A stretch of 64,000 bases of DNA, taken from positions 62,001 through 126,000 of the forward strand of contig VXML01000017.1 of the NCBI GenBank assembly GCA_009841115.1. Reading direction: 5' to 3'. The notes beneath the pieces were generated by a model. The model was given only the letters and a program-made list of their open reading frames with translations, was not told where the DNA came from and ran no database searches. How positions within the stretch are numbered: position 1 is the stretch's first letter; each line of letters opens with the position of its first letter. The DNA comes from Gemmatimonadota bacterium (lineage in GTDB: Bacteria; Latescibacterota; UBA2968; UBA8231). Below are positions 44,129 to 51,723 of this stretch, piece after piece. Both the position numbers and the translations under genes were made by a program.

Positions 44129-45255
44129 CAGGCCATCACGGGGACCCGCGCCTGGTGGATGCACTCGGCCAACAGCGGCACGCCCTCGCGGACCGCCTCC
44201 AGCGAAGCAAAGCCAAAGGCGAGGCGTATGGCCGGCACGTCCTCGCGCCGGATGTGGAAGCCCTGCCCCCGCGCCACCACAATGCCGCGCTCGGCGCACA
44301 GGGCCATGAGGCGATCGCGATCCACATCTTCGGGGAACTCAATCCAAATGAACATGCCGCCCACCGGCCGCGACCACGTGCACAGATCGCCCGCGTTCTC
44401 TTCGAGGCCGGCGAAGACTGCGTCGCGCTTTTCCTTGAGAATGGCATTGGTCTCGGCCAAGTGCTGCCACAGCCGGTCGCGGAACAAAGCCGCGCAGCTA
44501 GCAGCCGCCAGCAAGCTGTTGCCCCCGTCGTAGCGGCGGTCGAGGATCCGCCCCAGCATGGGCGGCCGGGCCAACAAATAACCCAACCGCACGCCGGGCC
44601 CCAAAATTTTGGACAGCGAGCCGATGTACAGGACATCGGGGCTGTCGTCGAGCGCGTAGAGCGCCGGCTCTTCTGGCCCCTCAAAATGCACATCGCCGTA
44701 GCAGTTGTCTTCTACCACAATGGTATCGTAGTAGCGCGCCACTTCGAGCAGTTCGAGGCGGCGCTGCCTCGGCATGACCGAGCCGGTGGGATTCTGGTAG
44801 GTCGCCAAGGTGTAAATAAAGCGCGGCGGGGTGCCCTTGCGGCGCAAATCCGCCAAAACGTCGGCCAGCGCATCGACGCGCATGCCCTGCTCGTCGAGCG
44901 GCACCCCGACCAACTCAGCCCCCAACCCCTTGTACGCGCCAATCGTCCCGGAATACGTCAGTTCCTCGGTGACGATCACATCCCCCGGCCCTTCCATCAG
45001 CGCCTCGGCTACCAGCGTAACTGCCTGCATGGAGCCGTTCATCAGCGCGATGTGGTCCGCGGACACGTCGATGCCCTCGCGCTTGGATTCGCGCATAGCC
45101 ATGACCTCGCGCAAGCCCTGATGGCCCATGTCTCCCGGATAGCGCACCAACTCCGCGCCTAACTCGCGCACGGCTATACTCGCCGCCTCGGCCAGTGCCT
45201 CCGTGGGAAACGAGCCGGGATCCGTGCGTCCACTGCCAAAATCGTATGTGCTCAT
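44128..45255 (-). CDS. PLP-dependent aminotransferase, class I/II (LysN/MocR-domain-like)
   Basis: This is a 375-residue fold-type I aminotransferase. It shows ALMNGSMQAVTLVAEAL, YTLATYQNPTGSVM, VVEDNCYGDV and the PLP-lysine segment YIGSLSKILGPGVRLGYL, with the distal Arg in AIRLAFGFAS. This is the pattern of 2-aminoadipate/kynurenine-type transaminases. It sits between pncB and nadE in an otherwise NAD-specific operon; a link to NAD or tryptophan/aspartate metabolism is possible but not shown. The spacing to nicotinate phosphoribosyltransferase is 12 bp. Confidence 0.9.
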   Translation of the reverse strand: MSTYDFGSGRTDPGSFPTEALAEAASIAVRELGAELVRYPGDMGHQGLREVMAMRESKREGIDVSADHIALMNGSMQAVTLVAEALMEGPGDVIVTEELTYSGTIGAYKGLGAELVGVPLDEQGMRVDALADVLADLRRKGTPPRFIYTLATYQNPTGSVMPRQRRLELLEVARYYDTIVVEDNCYGDVHFEGPEEPALYALDDSPDVLYIGSLSKILGPGVRLGYLLARPPMLGRILDRRYDGGNSLLAAASCAALFRDRLWQHLAETNAILKEKRDAVFAGLEENAGDLCTWSRPVGGMFIWIEFPEDVDRDRLMALCAERGIVVARGQGFHIRREDVPAIRLAFGFASLEAVREGVPLLAECIHQARVPVMA

Positions 45256-45267
45256 AATACGCTCCTT

Positions 45268-46269
45268 TTAGAGTTCTAATCGCTTGAGTCGGGGATTTTC
45301 AGTAAGTCCCGGTATTCGTCCCCGCTTGGCCACGGGCCGGCCGTCTACTTCCTTGATATCCGCGGTAAAATCTATCGCCGAGGCGGAACTGATCGCGCTG
45401 CCAACGCCAAAGGCGTCCACCGGTGCCCCAGCCTCCCGGAAATAGCCAATCCGCTCGGCGTCCAAGCCGCCGGAGACCGCGATCTTTACATGGCTATGCC
45501 CGGCTTGGTCGAGCCGCGCGCGCACCTCCGCGACCAACTCGGCTGTGACGCGGCCGCGCTCGCTGGGAGTGTCCAGCCGCACGCCCCACAGCTTCTCGCC
45601 TAGGGCTTCTGCCAGCCGCAGGCTTTCTTCGGCTTCGTCCTTAAAGGTGTCAACCAACGCGATGCGCTCGACCTCAGCGTCGATGTGGCGGTCAAATGCC
45701 TCGGCTGCTTTGAGCGTGTCGCCGAGGCACAAGATCAAGGCGTGGGGCATGGTTCCGGTTGCCTCAATACCAGCTAGGGCGGCCCCCTGCGGAGTCGCAC
45801 ATCCAACGCACCCCCCGACGATGGCCGCGTATTCCATCCGGGCGCTGACCTCCGGGTGGATGTGCCGAGCGCCAAAGCTGATGATCGGCACCCCATCGGC
45901 CGCAGCCACGCACTCCGCCGCAGCCGTGGCCCACCCCGTCTCGCTGCTGAGCATTCCCAACAGCGCCGTCTCGTACAGACCGAACTGCCGGTAGGGCGCA
46001 CGGATCCACAATACAACTTCGCGCGACTCGATCCAATCCCCTTCATCCAAGCTCCACACCTCCGCCTCCTCGCCGAGCACCTGCCGCAAGAGAGCCTGCG
46101 CCTCGCGCATACCGCAGAGCAGAGCGCGCCGCCGAGTAAACACCTCCATCGCCACGACCGGATTGAGCTGCTCGACCGCGAGGATGTCGCAACTGCGGCG
46201 GAAGTAAATATCCGCGTTGTCGCCCGCCAGCGTCGCCGCCGAGGGCGCGTATAGGTCGCGCTCTACCAT
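45268..46269 (-). CDS. pncB: Nicotinate phosphoribosyltransferase
   Basis: This is a 333-residue protein. The start at 46269 shares one base with the nicotinamidase stop, like the pair downstream. The QAPRTase/NAPRTase barrel is seen in FGARHIHPEVSARME, CVGCATPQGAALAGIEATGTMPH (catalytic-site loop, split here), IALVDTFKDEAEESLRLAE, WGVRLDTPSERG and IAVSGGLDAERI. It makes nicotinate mononucleotide from nicotinate and PRPP. It is of the shorter, archaeal/bacterial kind. The operon neighbours give nicotinate upstream and the final NAD synthetase downstream. Confidence 0.93.
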   Translation of the reverse strand: MVERDLYAPSAATLAGDNADIYFRRSCDILAVEQLNPVVAMEVFTRRRALLCGMREAQALLRQVLGEEAEVWSLDEGDWIESREVVLWIRAPYRQFGLYETALLGMLSSETGWATAAAECVAAADGVPIISFGARHIHPEVSARMEYAAIVGGCVGCATPQGAALAGIEATGTMPHALILCLGDTLKAAEAFDRHIDAEVERIALVDTFKDEAEESLRLAEALGEKLWGVRLDTPSERGRVTAELVAEVRARLDQAGHSHVKIAVSGGLDAERIGYFREAGAPVDAFGVGSAISSASAIDFTADIKEVDGRPVAKRGRIPGLTENPRLKRLEL

Positions 46270-46796
46270 CAGCGGTTGGTGACCTGTGCCCCGAGAATTT
46301 TCTCTATATGCCCCAAGGCCCATTCGTGCTGTTGGGGATCAAAGCTGGCCACGCAATCGGCCGGGACTTCGACCGGATAGTCGCGGTTGCGCAACCCGGC
46401 CACAGTGTGCAGGACGCAAATATCCGTGCAATCGCCCATCACCACGACCTTGTCCGGCGCTAACTCATCCAACATCGCGGCTAACTCGGTCTCGAAAAAG
46501 GCACTGTAGCGCCGCTTTTTGACGATCCGCGCGTCTTGGGCTAACGGCGCTAGTTCGTCGACAATGTGCTCCTCTTCGCTGCCTTCGATGCAATGCGGAG
46601 GAAACATCTCGAACTCGCGGTCGTCTGCAGTATGGCTGTCTTGGGTAAAAAACAGCGAGGCCCCAGCGGCCTTTTCGCGCTCGATCCGCGCGGCGATTCG
46701 CGGGATGATCTCCCGCGCGTGGTCCCCGCAGTAGAGCGTCCCGTCTGGACGCATAAAGCCGTTCTGCATATCCACGACAATCACGGCATTAGCCAT
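46269..46796 (-). CDS. pncA: Nicotinamidase (isochorismatase family)
   Basis: This is a 175-residue protein with the isochorismatase-fold triad: Asp in VVDMQNGFM, Lys in IVKKRRYSAF and Cys in VVMGDCTDICVLHT. The metal-site pattern is TQDSH and the flanking cysteine-loop matches nicotinamidases. It cleaves nicotinamide to nicotinate, feeding the phosphoribosyltransferase encoded immediately downstream. The assignment to nicotinamidase rather than another isochorismatase rests mainly on this context. Confidence 0.88.
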   Translation of the reverse strand: MANAVIVVDMQNGFMRPDGTLYCGDHAREIIPRIAARIEREKAAGASLFFTQDSHTADDREFEMFPPHCIEGSEEEHIVDELAPLAQDARIVKKRRYSAFFETELAAMLDELAPDKVVVMGDCTDICVLHTVAGLRNRDYPVEVPADCVASFDPQQHEWALGHIEKILGAQVTNR

Positions 46797-46847
46797 CGCC
46801 TGTTCCTCCTATCCGCAAAAATATAGCAATCCGGCATGATTTGAACG

Positions 46848-46882
46848 ATTGTAGGGGGCGGTTTCAAACCGCCCTCTACAAT
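46848..46882. repeat. 35-bp palindrome (17-bp arms, one mismatch)
   Basis: ATTGTAGGGGGCGGTTT pairs with AAACCGCCCTCTACAAT around a single C, with one G-T wobble. It lies in the 105-bp gap between the HisI-like and nicotinamidase genes. It resembles the GTAGGGGCGGTTT-type REP palindromes found between genes in several phyla, and could also end transcripts. Confidence 0.75.
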
Positions 46883-46901
46883 GCGTAACGTCAGTTAGAA
46901 T

Positions 46902-47327
46902 TCAAACCGGCTCGAGCCGATCCCCCACGAGCCGCCGGTAGTAACACCCCAACCGCGCCCGACCATCTGCATCCAACGTGTGGCAGGCCCCCTCCCCTTT
47001 GAGCCGGACGCGATACAACAGCGAATTTTGCTCGCAGTTGACGCGGATTTCGACCAGTTCGAGCACATTGCCCGAGGTCGCGCCTTTGACCCACAACTCG
47101 TTGCGCGACGTGCTCCAAAATGCGGCCACGCCCTCGCGCCGCGTATAGTTCAGCGCCTCTTCATTGGCGTACCCCACGATCAGCACCTCGCCGCTATCCA
47201 CATCCTGCGCCACCACCGGCACCAACCCCTCACCACAGGCCGCGGCCCGCTGTAACTTGCCAAAATCCAAGGCCAACCGCTGCCCTTCCTCCACTTCCTC
47301 ATGCGTCATATTCGCTCGTTCAACCAC
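46902..47327 (-). CDS. Phosphoribosyl-AMP cyclohydrolase-like protein (HisI family)
   Basis: This is a 141-residue protein. The GTG at 47327 has GGGAG 6 bp upstream. The HisI core is clear: VLIVGYANEEALNYTRREGVAAFWSTSR (split here), ELWVKGATSGNVLELVEIRV, NCEQNSLLYRV, GACHTLDADG and GCYYRRL. The cysteines of the zinc site are kept, but the usual D-C-D-x-D metal motif reads N-C-E-Q-N. HisI opens the purine ring of PR-AMP in histidine synthesis; with the Asp residues changed the activity here is uncertain. No other his gene is in the window. Confidence 0.8.
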   Translation of the reverse strand: MVERANMTHEEVEEGQRLALDFGKLQRAAACGEGLVPVVAQDVDSGEVLIVGYANEEALNYTRREGVAAFWSTSRNELWVKGATSGNVLELVEIRVNCEQNSLLYRVRLKGEGACHTLDADGRARLGCYYRRLVGDRLEPV

Positions 47328-47418
47328 GACGATCTCCCATTGTCAAACTCCTTTTAACTAGACCTTGCCTCCCTCTCCAAGTCAAGCCTATATTCCCCGC
47401 CCGAAAGGACGACGCCCT

Positions 47419-48693
47419 ATGCTTCTCGACACTGCCTACGAAATCGCCACCTCCAACATCCGCTTCGGCCCGGGCACTACCAAGGAGATCGGCATGGATC
47501 TCAAAGACCGGGGCCTGCAGCGGGTCATGGTATTGACCGACCCAAACTTGCGCGAACAAACTCCGGTGCAGACGGCCTTGGCAGCCATTGCAGAGGCGGG
47601 CGTCGAGTACGCGCTGTTCGACCAAGTGCGCGTCGAGCCGACCGACGCCTCGTTCAAGGCGGCGATTGCATTCGCCCAACAAGGGTTTGACGGGTTTGTC
47701 GCCATCGGCGGCGGGTCGGTGATGGACACGGCCAAAGCGGCCAACGTGTACACCACGTACCCGGCCGATTTCCTCACCTACGTCAACGCGCCCATTGGCC
47801 GGGGTGAGCCAGTGCCCGGCCCGCTCAAGCCGCTAATCGCCGTTCCCACCACCGCTGGCACCGGCAGCGAGACCACGGGCGTGGCGATTTTCGATTTCGT
47901 CGAGATGAAGGCCAAGACCGGCATGGCCCACCGCTACATGCGCCCGACCTTGGGCATCGTCGATCCAGACAACACGCGCTCCATGCCGCCGCAGGTGGCC
48001 GCTTCAACCGGCCTCGACGTGCTCTCGCACGCCTTGGAGTCGTACACCGCCCTGCCGTTTGACCAGCGGCCCCGACCCGATCGGCCCCAACTGCGACCGG
48101 CCTACCAAGGCTCGAATCCCATCAGCGACTTGTGGGCGCTGGAGGCTTTGCGGTTGGTGGAGCAATTTTTGCCCCGCGCCGTGGCCGACCCCAGCGACGA
48201 CGAGGCCCGCAGCGCCATGTGCTTGGCCGCGGCCCTCGCTGGCATTGGCTTCGGCAACGCCGGCGTCCACTTGCCGCACGGCATGTCCTATCCAGTGGCT
48301 GGCATGGTGGAAAGCTATGTGCCCGAGGGATACGCCATCCATTACCCGCTGGTACCACACGGGTTTGCCGTGATCGTCAACTCGCCGGCGGTCTTCCGCT
48401 TTACCGCGCCGACTTGCCCCCAGCGGCATCTGCGGGCAGCCGAGGTCTTAGGGGCCGATTGCAGCGGAGCGCAAGACGAGGACGCGGGCGCGGTCTTAGC
48501 CGACCGCATCGTCTCGCTGATGCGCCAACTCAACGCACCCAACGGCCTCAGCGCGCTCGGCTACGGCAGCCAGCACATCCCGGCCCTCGTCGAAGGCACG
48601 CTGCCACAACACCGGGTGACCAAGCTCTCGCCGCGAGCGGCGAATGCTGAGGAACTAGCGGGGATTTTTGAGGACGCGCTGAGCTATTGGTAG
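47419..48693 (+). CDS. Hydroxyacid-oxoacid transhydrogenase (ADHFE1-like iron alcohol dehydrogenase)
   Basis: This is a 424-residue protein. The ATG at 47419 follows GAAAGGA. It is an iron-dependent alcohol dehydrogenase with GGGSVMDTAKAAN (NAD loop) and TTAGTGSETTGVAIF, and metal ligands in DVLSHALESY, HLPHGMSYPVAG and VPHGFAVIV. The segments YQGSNPISDLWALEALRLVE, GIGFGNAGVHLPHGMSYP and GTLPQHRVTKLSP agree closely with the remembered ADHFE1 sequence, which oxidises 4-hydroxybutyrate while reducing 2-oxoglutarate. The assignment to this subfamily is by resemblance. It is a single gene, divergent from HisI-like. Confidence 0.9.
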   Translation: MLLDTAYEIATSNIRFGPGTTKEIGMDLKDRGLQRVMVLTDPNLREQTPVQTALAAIAEAGVEYALFDQVRVEPTDASFKAAIAFAQQGFDGFVAIGGGSVMDTAKAANVYTTYPADFLTYVNAPIGRGEPVPGPLKPLIAVPTTAGTGSETTGVAIFDFVEMKAKTGMAHRYMRPTLGIVDPDNTRSMPPQVAASTGLDVLSHALESYTALPFDQRPRPDRPQLRPAYQGSNPISDLWALEALRLVEQFLPRAVADPSDDEARSAMCLAAALAGIGFGNAGVHLPHGMSYPVAGMVESYVPEGYAIHYPLVPHGFAVIVNSPAVFRFTAPTCPQRHLRAAEVLGADCSGAQDEDAGAVLADRIVSLMRQLNAPNGLSALGYGSQHIPALVEGTLPQHRVTKLSPRAANAEELAGIFEDALSYW

Positions 48694-48711
48694 GGAGCTA
48701 CCTTTAAGCAG

Positions 48712-48745
48712 AGAGTGGCCCAACTATAGTAAAAGGGGCCACTCT
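48712..48745 (+). terminator. Hairpin after the transhydrogenase gene
   Basis: AGAGTGGCCC (48712-48721) and GGGCCACTCT (48736-48745) form a perfect 10-bp stem with a 14-nt loop, 19 bp after the stop codon. The tail AGCTTTCC is poor in T, so termination would be weak. Confidence 0.5.
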
Positions 48746-48815
48746 AGCTTTCCATGGCGGGACCCCGCCAACCGACCTAGAAAACTCCATTGCACACACA
48801 AGAAGGAAAAGGCTG

Positions 48816-48844
48816 TTGACATCGAGTTCGTTGTATCTTATACT
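48816..48844 (+). promoter_or_regulatory. Near-consensus sigma70-type promoter at the edge of the accessory island
   Basis: TTGACA (48816-48821) and TATACT (48839-48844) are separated by 17 bp, the same hexamers and spacing as the RND operon promoter. It lies 51 bp before a 69-residue ORF. Confidence 0.75.
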
Positions 48845-48894
48845 TTCTCTCAAGATAGTTGCCGGAGCGCAGGCGCAAAGGGAATTTATAGACA

Positions 48895-49104
48895 GTGTCC
48901 ATCACCGATCAAACAGCAAGAACTCGCCAGCTCATTGAATGCTTGCTGCGAGAAAATTACGATCTGCGTCAGGAGCTAGAAGCTCGCGAGCAGGACCTAG
49001 ACCGCTGGCGAAATCTCGCTTTGGCTTTTTGCTATCCAGATGAGTGTCAGGACCAGATGGATCGGCTGCTTTTCCGATTTCTATCCAAGCCGTGGAAGGA
49101 GTGA
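48895..49104 (+). CDS. Small helical protein, unknown
   Basis: This 69-residue frame starts at GTG with a distant AAGGGA. It is helical and charged (LIECLLRENYDLRQELEARE), a possible short coiled coil, followed by LALAFCYPDECQDQMDRLLF. It lies directly behind a strong promoter. There is no known family and it is small, so it is uncertain. Confidence 0.5.
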   Translation: MSITDQTARTRQLIECLLRENYDLRQELEAREQDLDRWRNLALAFCYPDECQDQMDRLLFRFLSKPWKE

Positions 49105-49217
49105 TCAAACTATCAAATTAGCTTAGCAAGAACCGTGCCAACCTTGGTTAACAAGGGATGACGCAACTACTCCCCCTCCCACCGCCTCATTCCTAACCAA
49201 AAATCCGAGGAACGATC

Positions 49218-49439
49218 ATGCGAGAAAAAGCTCCCCGTCTAGAATTGAAACCTGTGGAAGATCCAGATAGTGCCAATCAGTCTGAACTAGTTTTGAGACA
49301 TGTGGAGGATCCAAATCGTGCCGATCGTTTTGAACTGATCCTCACAGATGGAGATGATGATTTCATGAAGTATCCAGCGACCCGAGAAGAGTTGAAAAAA
49401 ATCCTAGTGAAGTTTCTTCATCGACTAGAACGTCCCTAA
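49218..49439 (+). CDS. Small acidic protein, unknown
   Basis: This 73-residue frame has GAGGAACG before the ATG. The first half contains a doubled motif (LELKPVEDPDSANQSELVLR followed by HVEDPNRADRFELIL). The second half is helical (TREELKKILVKFLHRLE). I recognise no family. It lies in the island between the tiny helical ORF and the transposase remnant. Confidence 0.5.
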   Translation: MREKAPRLELKPVEDPDSANQSELVLRHVEDPNRADRFELILTDGDDDFMKYPATREELKKILVKFLHRLERP

Positions 49440-49450
49440 GATTGGCTGTT

Positions 49451-49528
49451 GAGGCAGAACAGGATTGCGGTGCCGGGTGCGCTTCCCTATGCCACACGAC
49501 ACCCAATCTCCCTATCCTGTTCTGCCTC
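49451..49528. repeat. Long inverted repeat with 15-bp perfect arms
   Basis: GAGGCAGAACAGGAT (49451-49465) and ATCCTGTTCTGCCTC (49514-49528) are perfect complements with a 48-bp loop. The loop also has GGGTG pairing CACCC, so a branched hairpin can form. It may terminate the small ORFs or mark a mobile-element end. Confidence 0.6.
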
Positions 49529-49559
49529 CTTTGGGATGGTGCTCGACTGGGCATGTCGG

Positions 49560-49699
49560 CGATCCATTGGCTTTCTCCCCCGATATGGATCGCCGCCGTT
49601 GGTTTGATTCCTATGGATTCTAAAGGTAGCCATCGCGGCGCGGATGCGCTGCTTCATATACCAAGCCGTCTTTTGGTTCAATTCCAGATCGCGGGCTAA
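49560..49699 (-). pseudogene. IS1595-type transposase remnant
   Basis: On the minus strand, reading from 49699, the peptide LARDLELNQKTAWYMKQRIR is the helix-turn-helix part of ISXO2/IS1595 transposases (the remembered pattern is L...LG.NQKTAWFML.RIR). The match covers about 25 residues and the frame does not continue into a DDE domain. Position and orientation suggest a truncated element next to the PP-loop gene. Confidence 0.5.
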
Positions 49700-49724
49700 T
49701 CACTCATATTTCCAGAGGTGTAAA

Positions 49725-50420
49725 ATGAACGCAATGACGCCAGATGTTTTGGTTTTGTACTCGGGTGGCAGAGATTCTTCTGCGGCAACTGTTGAAATGG
49801 CACTCAAAAAGAATTATGTGAAACTATTTACATTTCAAGCAGGGGCCTTAGAGGTAGCTGGTCGGCAGGGAGATTCAGCACCAGAGATACGCCACAAGGA
49901 ACTACTCACGGCTTTTCCAGAGCATATCGACCCACAGAGAGCCATAGACGGATCTACATACATCATACGAAAGCTGGGAATAGAAAAAACCAATACCGCT
50001 CATGTTGTATACCCTATTACGCTCGCACTTGCAGCGCATTGTGAAGCAATTACATATTCCTTGAAATACGAGATAAAAAAAATAGCGTGTGGGTACTCAG
50101 GGTACCAATCAGACCGTGATATCTATATTGAACAAAGGAGTGATTTTGCAAAGCTGACCGCTGATTTTGTTGGAGAATACGGTATTGCTTATCATTTACC
50201 TGTTATCGATAAATCAGAATCTGAAATAAAAAACCTGCTTGAACGACACGGAATTAGCTCGAATTCTCTCGAAAATAAATCACTTTTTGGTGGTGTGTCA
50301 TTTGACATAGAATACGCACATCAATACTGGAATTCGTGTATCCCATTTTGTAGAAAATACCTTCATGAAAGGTTGAGTGGAACTTGTGAAAAGGACAGCC
50401 AGCACCTTGAGCTGACCTAG
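49725..50420 (+). CDS. QueC-like PP-loop ATPase, low GC
   Basis: This is a 231-residue protein. The ATG at 49725 follows AGAGGTG. It has the PP-loop motif LYSGGRDSSAATVEM and then VVYPITLALAAHCEAI, IACGYSGYQSDRDIYIEQRS, FAKLTADFVGEYGIAYHLPV and a terminal SCIPFC, in the order of QueC/ExsB (7-cyano-7-deazaguanine synthase) proteins. Only two of QueC's four zinc cysteines seem present (SCIPFC). The gene is AT-rich compared with its neighbours, so it is probably acquired. It sits between two transposase remnants. The substrate is unknown; a role in defence or nucleoside modification is inference. Confidence 0.65.
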   Translation: MNAMTPDVLVLYSGGRDSSAATVEMALKKNYVKLFTFQAGALEVAGRQGDSAPEIRHKELLTAFPEHIDPQRAIDGSTYIIRKLGIEKTNTAHVVYPITLALAAHCEAITYSLKYEIKKIACGYSGYQSDRDIYIEQRSDFAKLTADFVGEYGIAYHLPVIDKSESEIKNLLERHGISSNSLENKSLFGGVSFDIEYAHQYWNSCIPFCRKYLHERLSGTCEKDSQHLELT

Positions 50421-50490
50421 TGCTGACTGCGAAAGCCGATGACGAGTTGGCCTGAAAATAGTGTTTCTTTTTTAGTTTCACCACGCGTAA

Positions 50491-51549
50491 CTAGGCCAAG
50501 CTAACAACCGATTCGGGCGTTGTTGCATGAATCATGTCTCGGGTATCCTTGTCGAATGTTGTTTTTTGTTCAGTTGATTTTTTTACTCGATACGACTGGG
50601 GTTTGCCCAAATGGATCATTCGATTGAGGATCGCACAGCTCAACCGACTTTCGACCTGCTGGTTGGCAAAGCTACGTGCCTTCAGCTTGTAGCCGATGAG
50701 GTGCTTATAGCGATCTGCGTTTCCGCCAACGAGCGTCGATGATAGCCACTGGCCTGTTTCCACCCCTTGCGTCCTTTTTGTCGAATGGCTCGAAGGATCT
50801 CATTCCGCGCCAACGGGGGGCCTTGCAGTTACCATGCTGTTGGATTGTAGCGTCTTTGCGCAGCGCAATGATCGGCCGAATCGAGGGCTCACTCGGCGGC
50901 GTGGCCAACGCGTCGAACACCTTCTGTTTGTCATAGGCCCCATCCCGCCTACCGCCCCCATCGCCTCGTCGACTTGGCTCAACAGAGGAGCAACCTGCGA
51001 GGCATCATCGATCCGATGGGATGTCAACGTCTGAGCGACCACCTCGCCGGTGGCCTGGTTGACCCCCACATGCAGTTTGCGCCACGTGCGCCGTTTCGTC
51101 CAGCCGTGTTGGCGCACTTTCCACTCGCCCTCCTCATAGATTTTCAAGCCCGTCGAATCGACCACCAAGTGCATCGGTTGATCCAGACACTTGCTCGGCA
51201 ACACCACCGCCAAGGACCCGTGGCGACGCGGCAAGGTCGAGTAGTCCGGCACGGCCACGGCCAACCCCATCAAGTCCAACAGCGATTGGATAAACCCCTG
51301 CGTCTGCCGCAACAGCAACCCAAACAACACCCGCATCGTCAACATCCATTCAATCGTTGGATCCGAATACACAAACTGGGCACCCCGTTGGCACGGACGC
51401 TGATCATACCACTGCCGCCACAGCGAATCGTCCAGCCACACCGTCAGGCTACCGCGAGCAATCAGTGCTCGATTATACGACGACTAATTCTTAACCCGAT
51501 ACACCGCTTTCGACTTGACTGAGGGCGAACGACCAGATACTTTGCTCAT
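50491..51549 (-). pseudogene. IS5 family transposase, broken
   Basis: Reading from an ATG at 51549 the frame gives MSKVSGRSPSVKSKAVYRVK, then an in-frame TAG at 51486-51484, followed by SLTVWLDDSLWRQWYDQRP, ... FVYSDPTIEWMLTMRVLFGL, LVVDSTGLKIYEEGEWKVRQ, TWRKLHVGVN. The frame then shifts near 50940 to AYDKQKVFDALATPP and again near 50755 to VETGQWLSSTLVGGNADRYK ... NRMIHLGKPQSY. It is the full order of an IS5-type DDE transposase with one stop and two frameshifts, so it is inactive. I could not find convincing terminal inverted repeats. Confidence 0.85.
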
Positions 51550-51723
51550 CACAGGCTCTTTGGGAAGACAGGTACGTGTTTCTTGCGGAAACCACGAACC
51601 AATCTAACTGGAGAGCCTGACCCCATCGTGCTTACTGAAGGATTGGTGGTCGGCACGCTTCCGAGACCATTACAGACCCCTCGAAGACCGCTGTTCTGAA
51701 GACGAATCACTGGGAGATACGCA

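Noticed and set aside
42233-44299. Longer nadE start at 44299
   Set aside because: The added 57 residues are an Arg/Gly-rich antisense shadow of the aminotransferase gene; ATG 44128 overlaps the upstream stop and starts the nitrilase domain.
49644-49700. Possible tRNA 3' end (TTTGGTTCAATTCCAGA as a T-arm)
   Set aside because: No matching acceptor or anticodon arms upstream; the bases are explained by the IS1595-type transposase remnant on the other strand.
50450-51590. GTGTTTCTT direct repeats at both sides of the IS5 remnant as target-site duplication
   Set aside because: Nine bases, imperfectly placed relative to the transposase ends, and no terminal inverted repeats were found.
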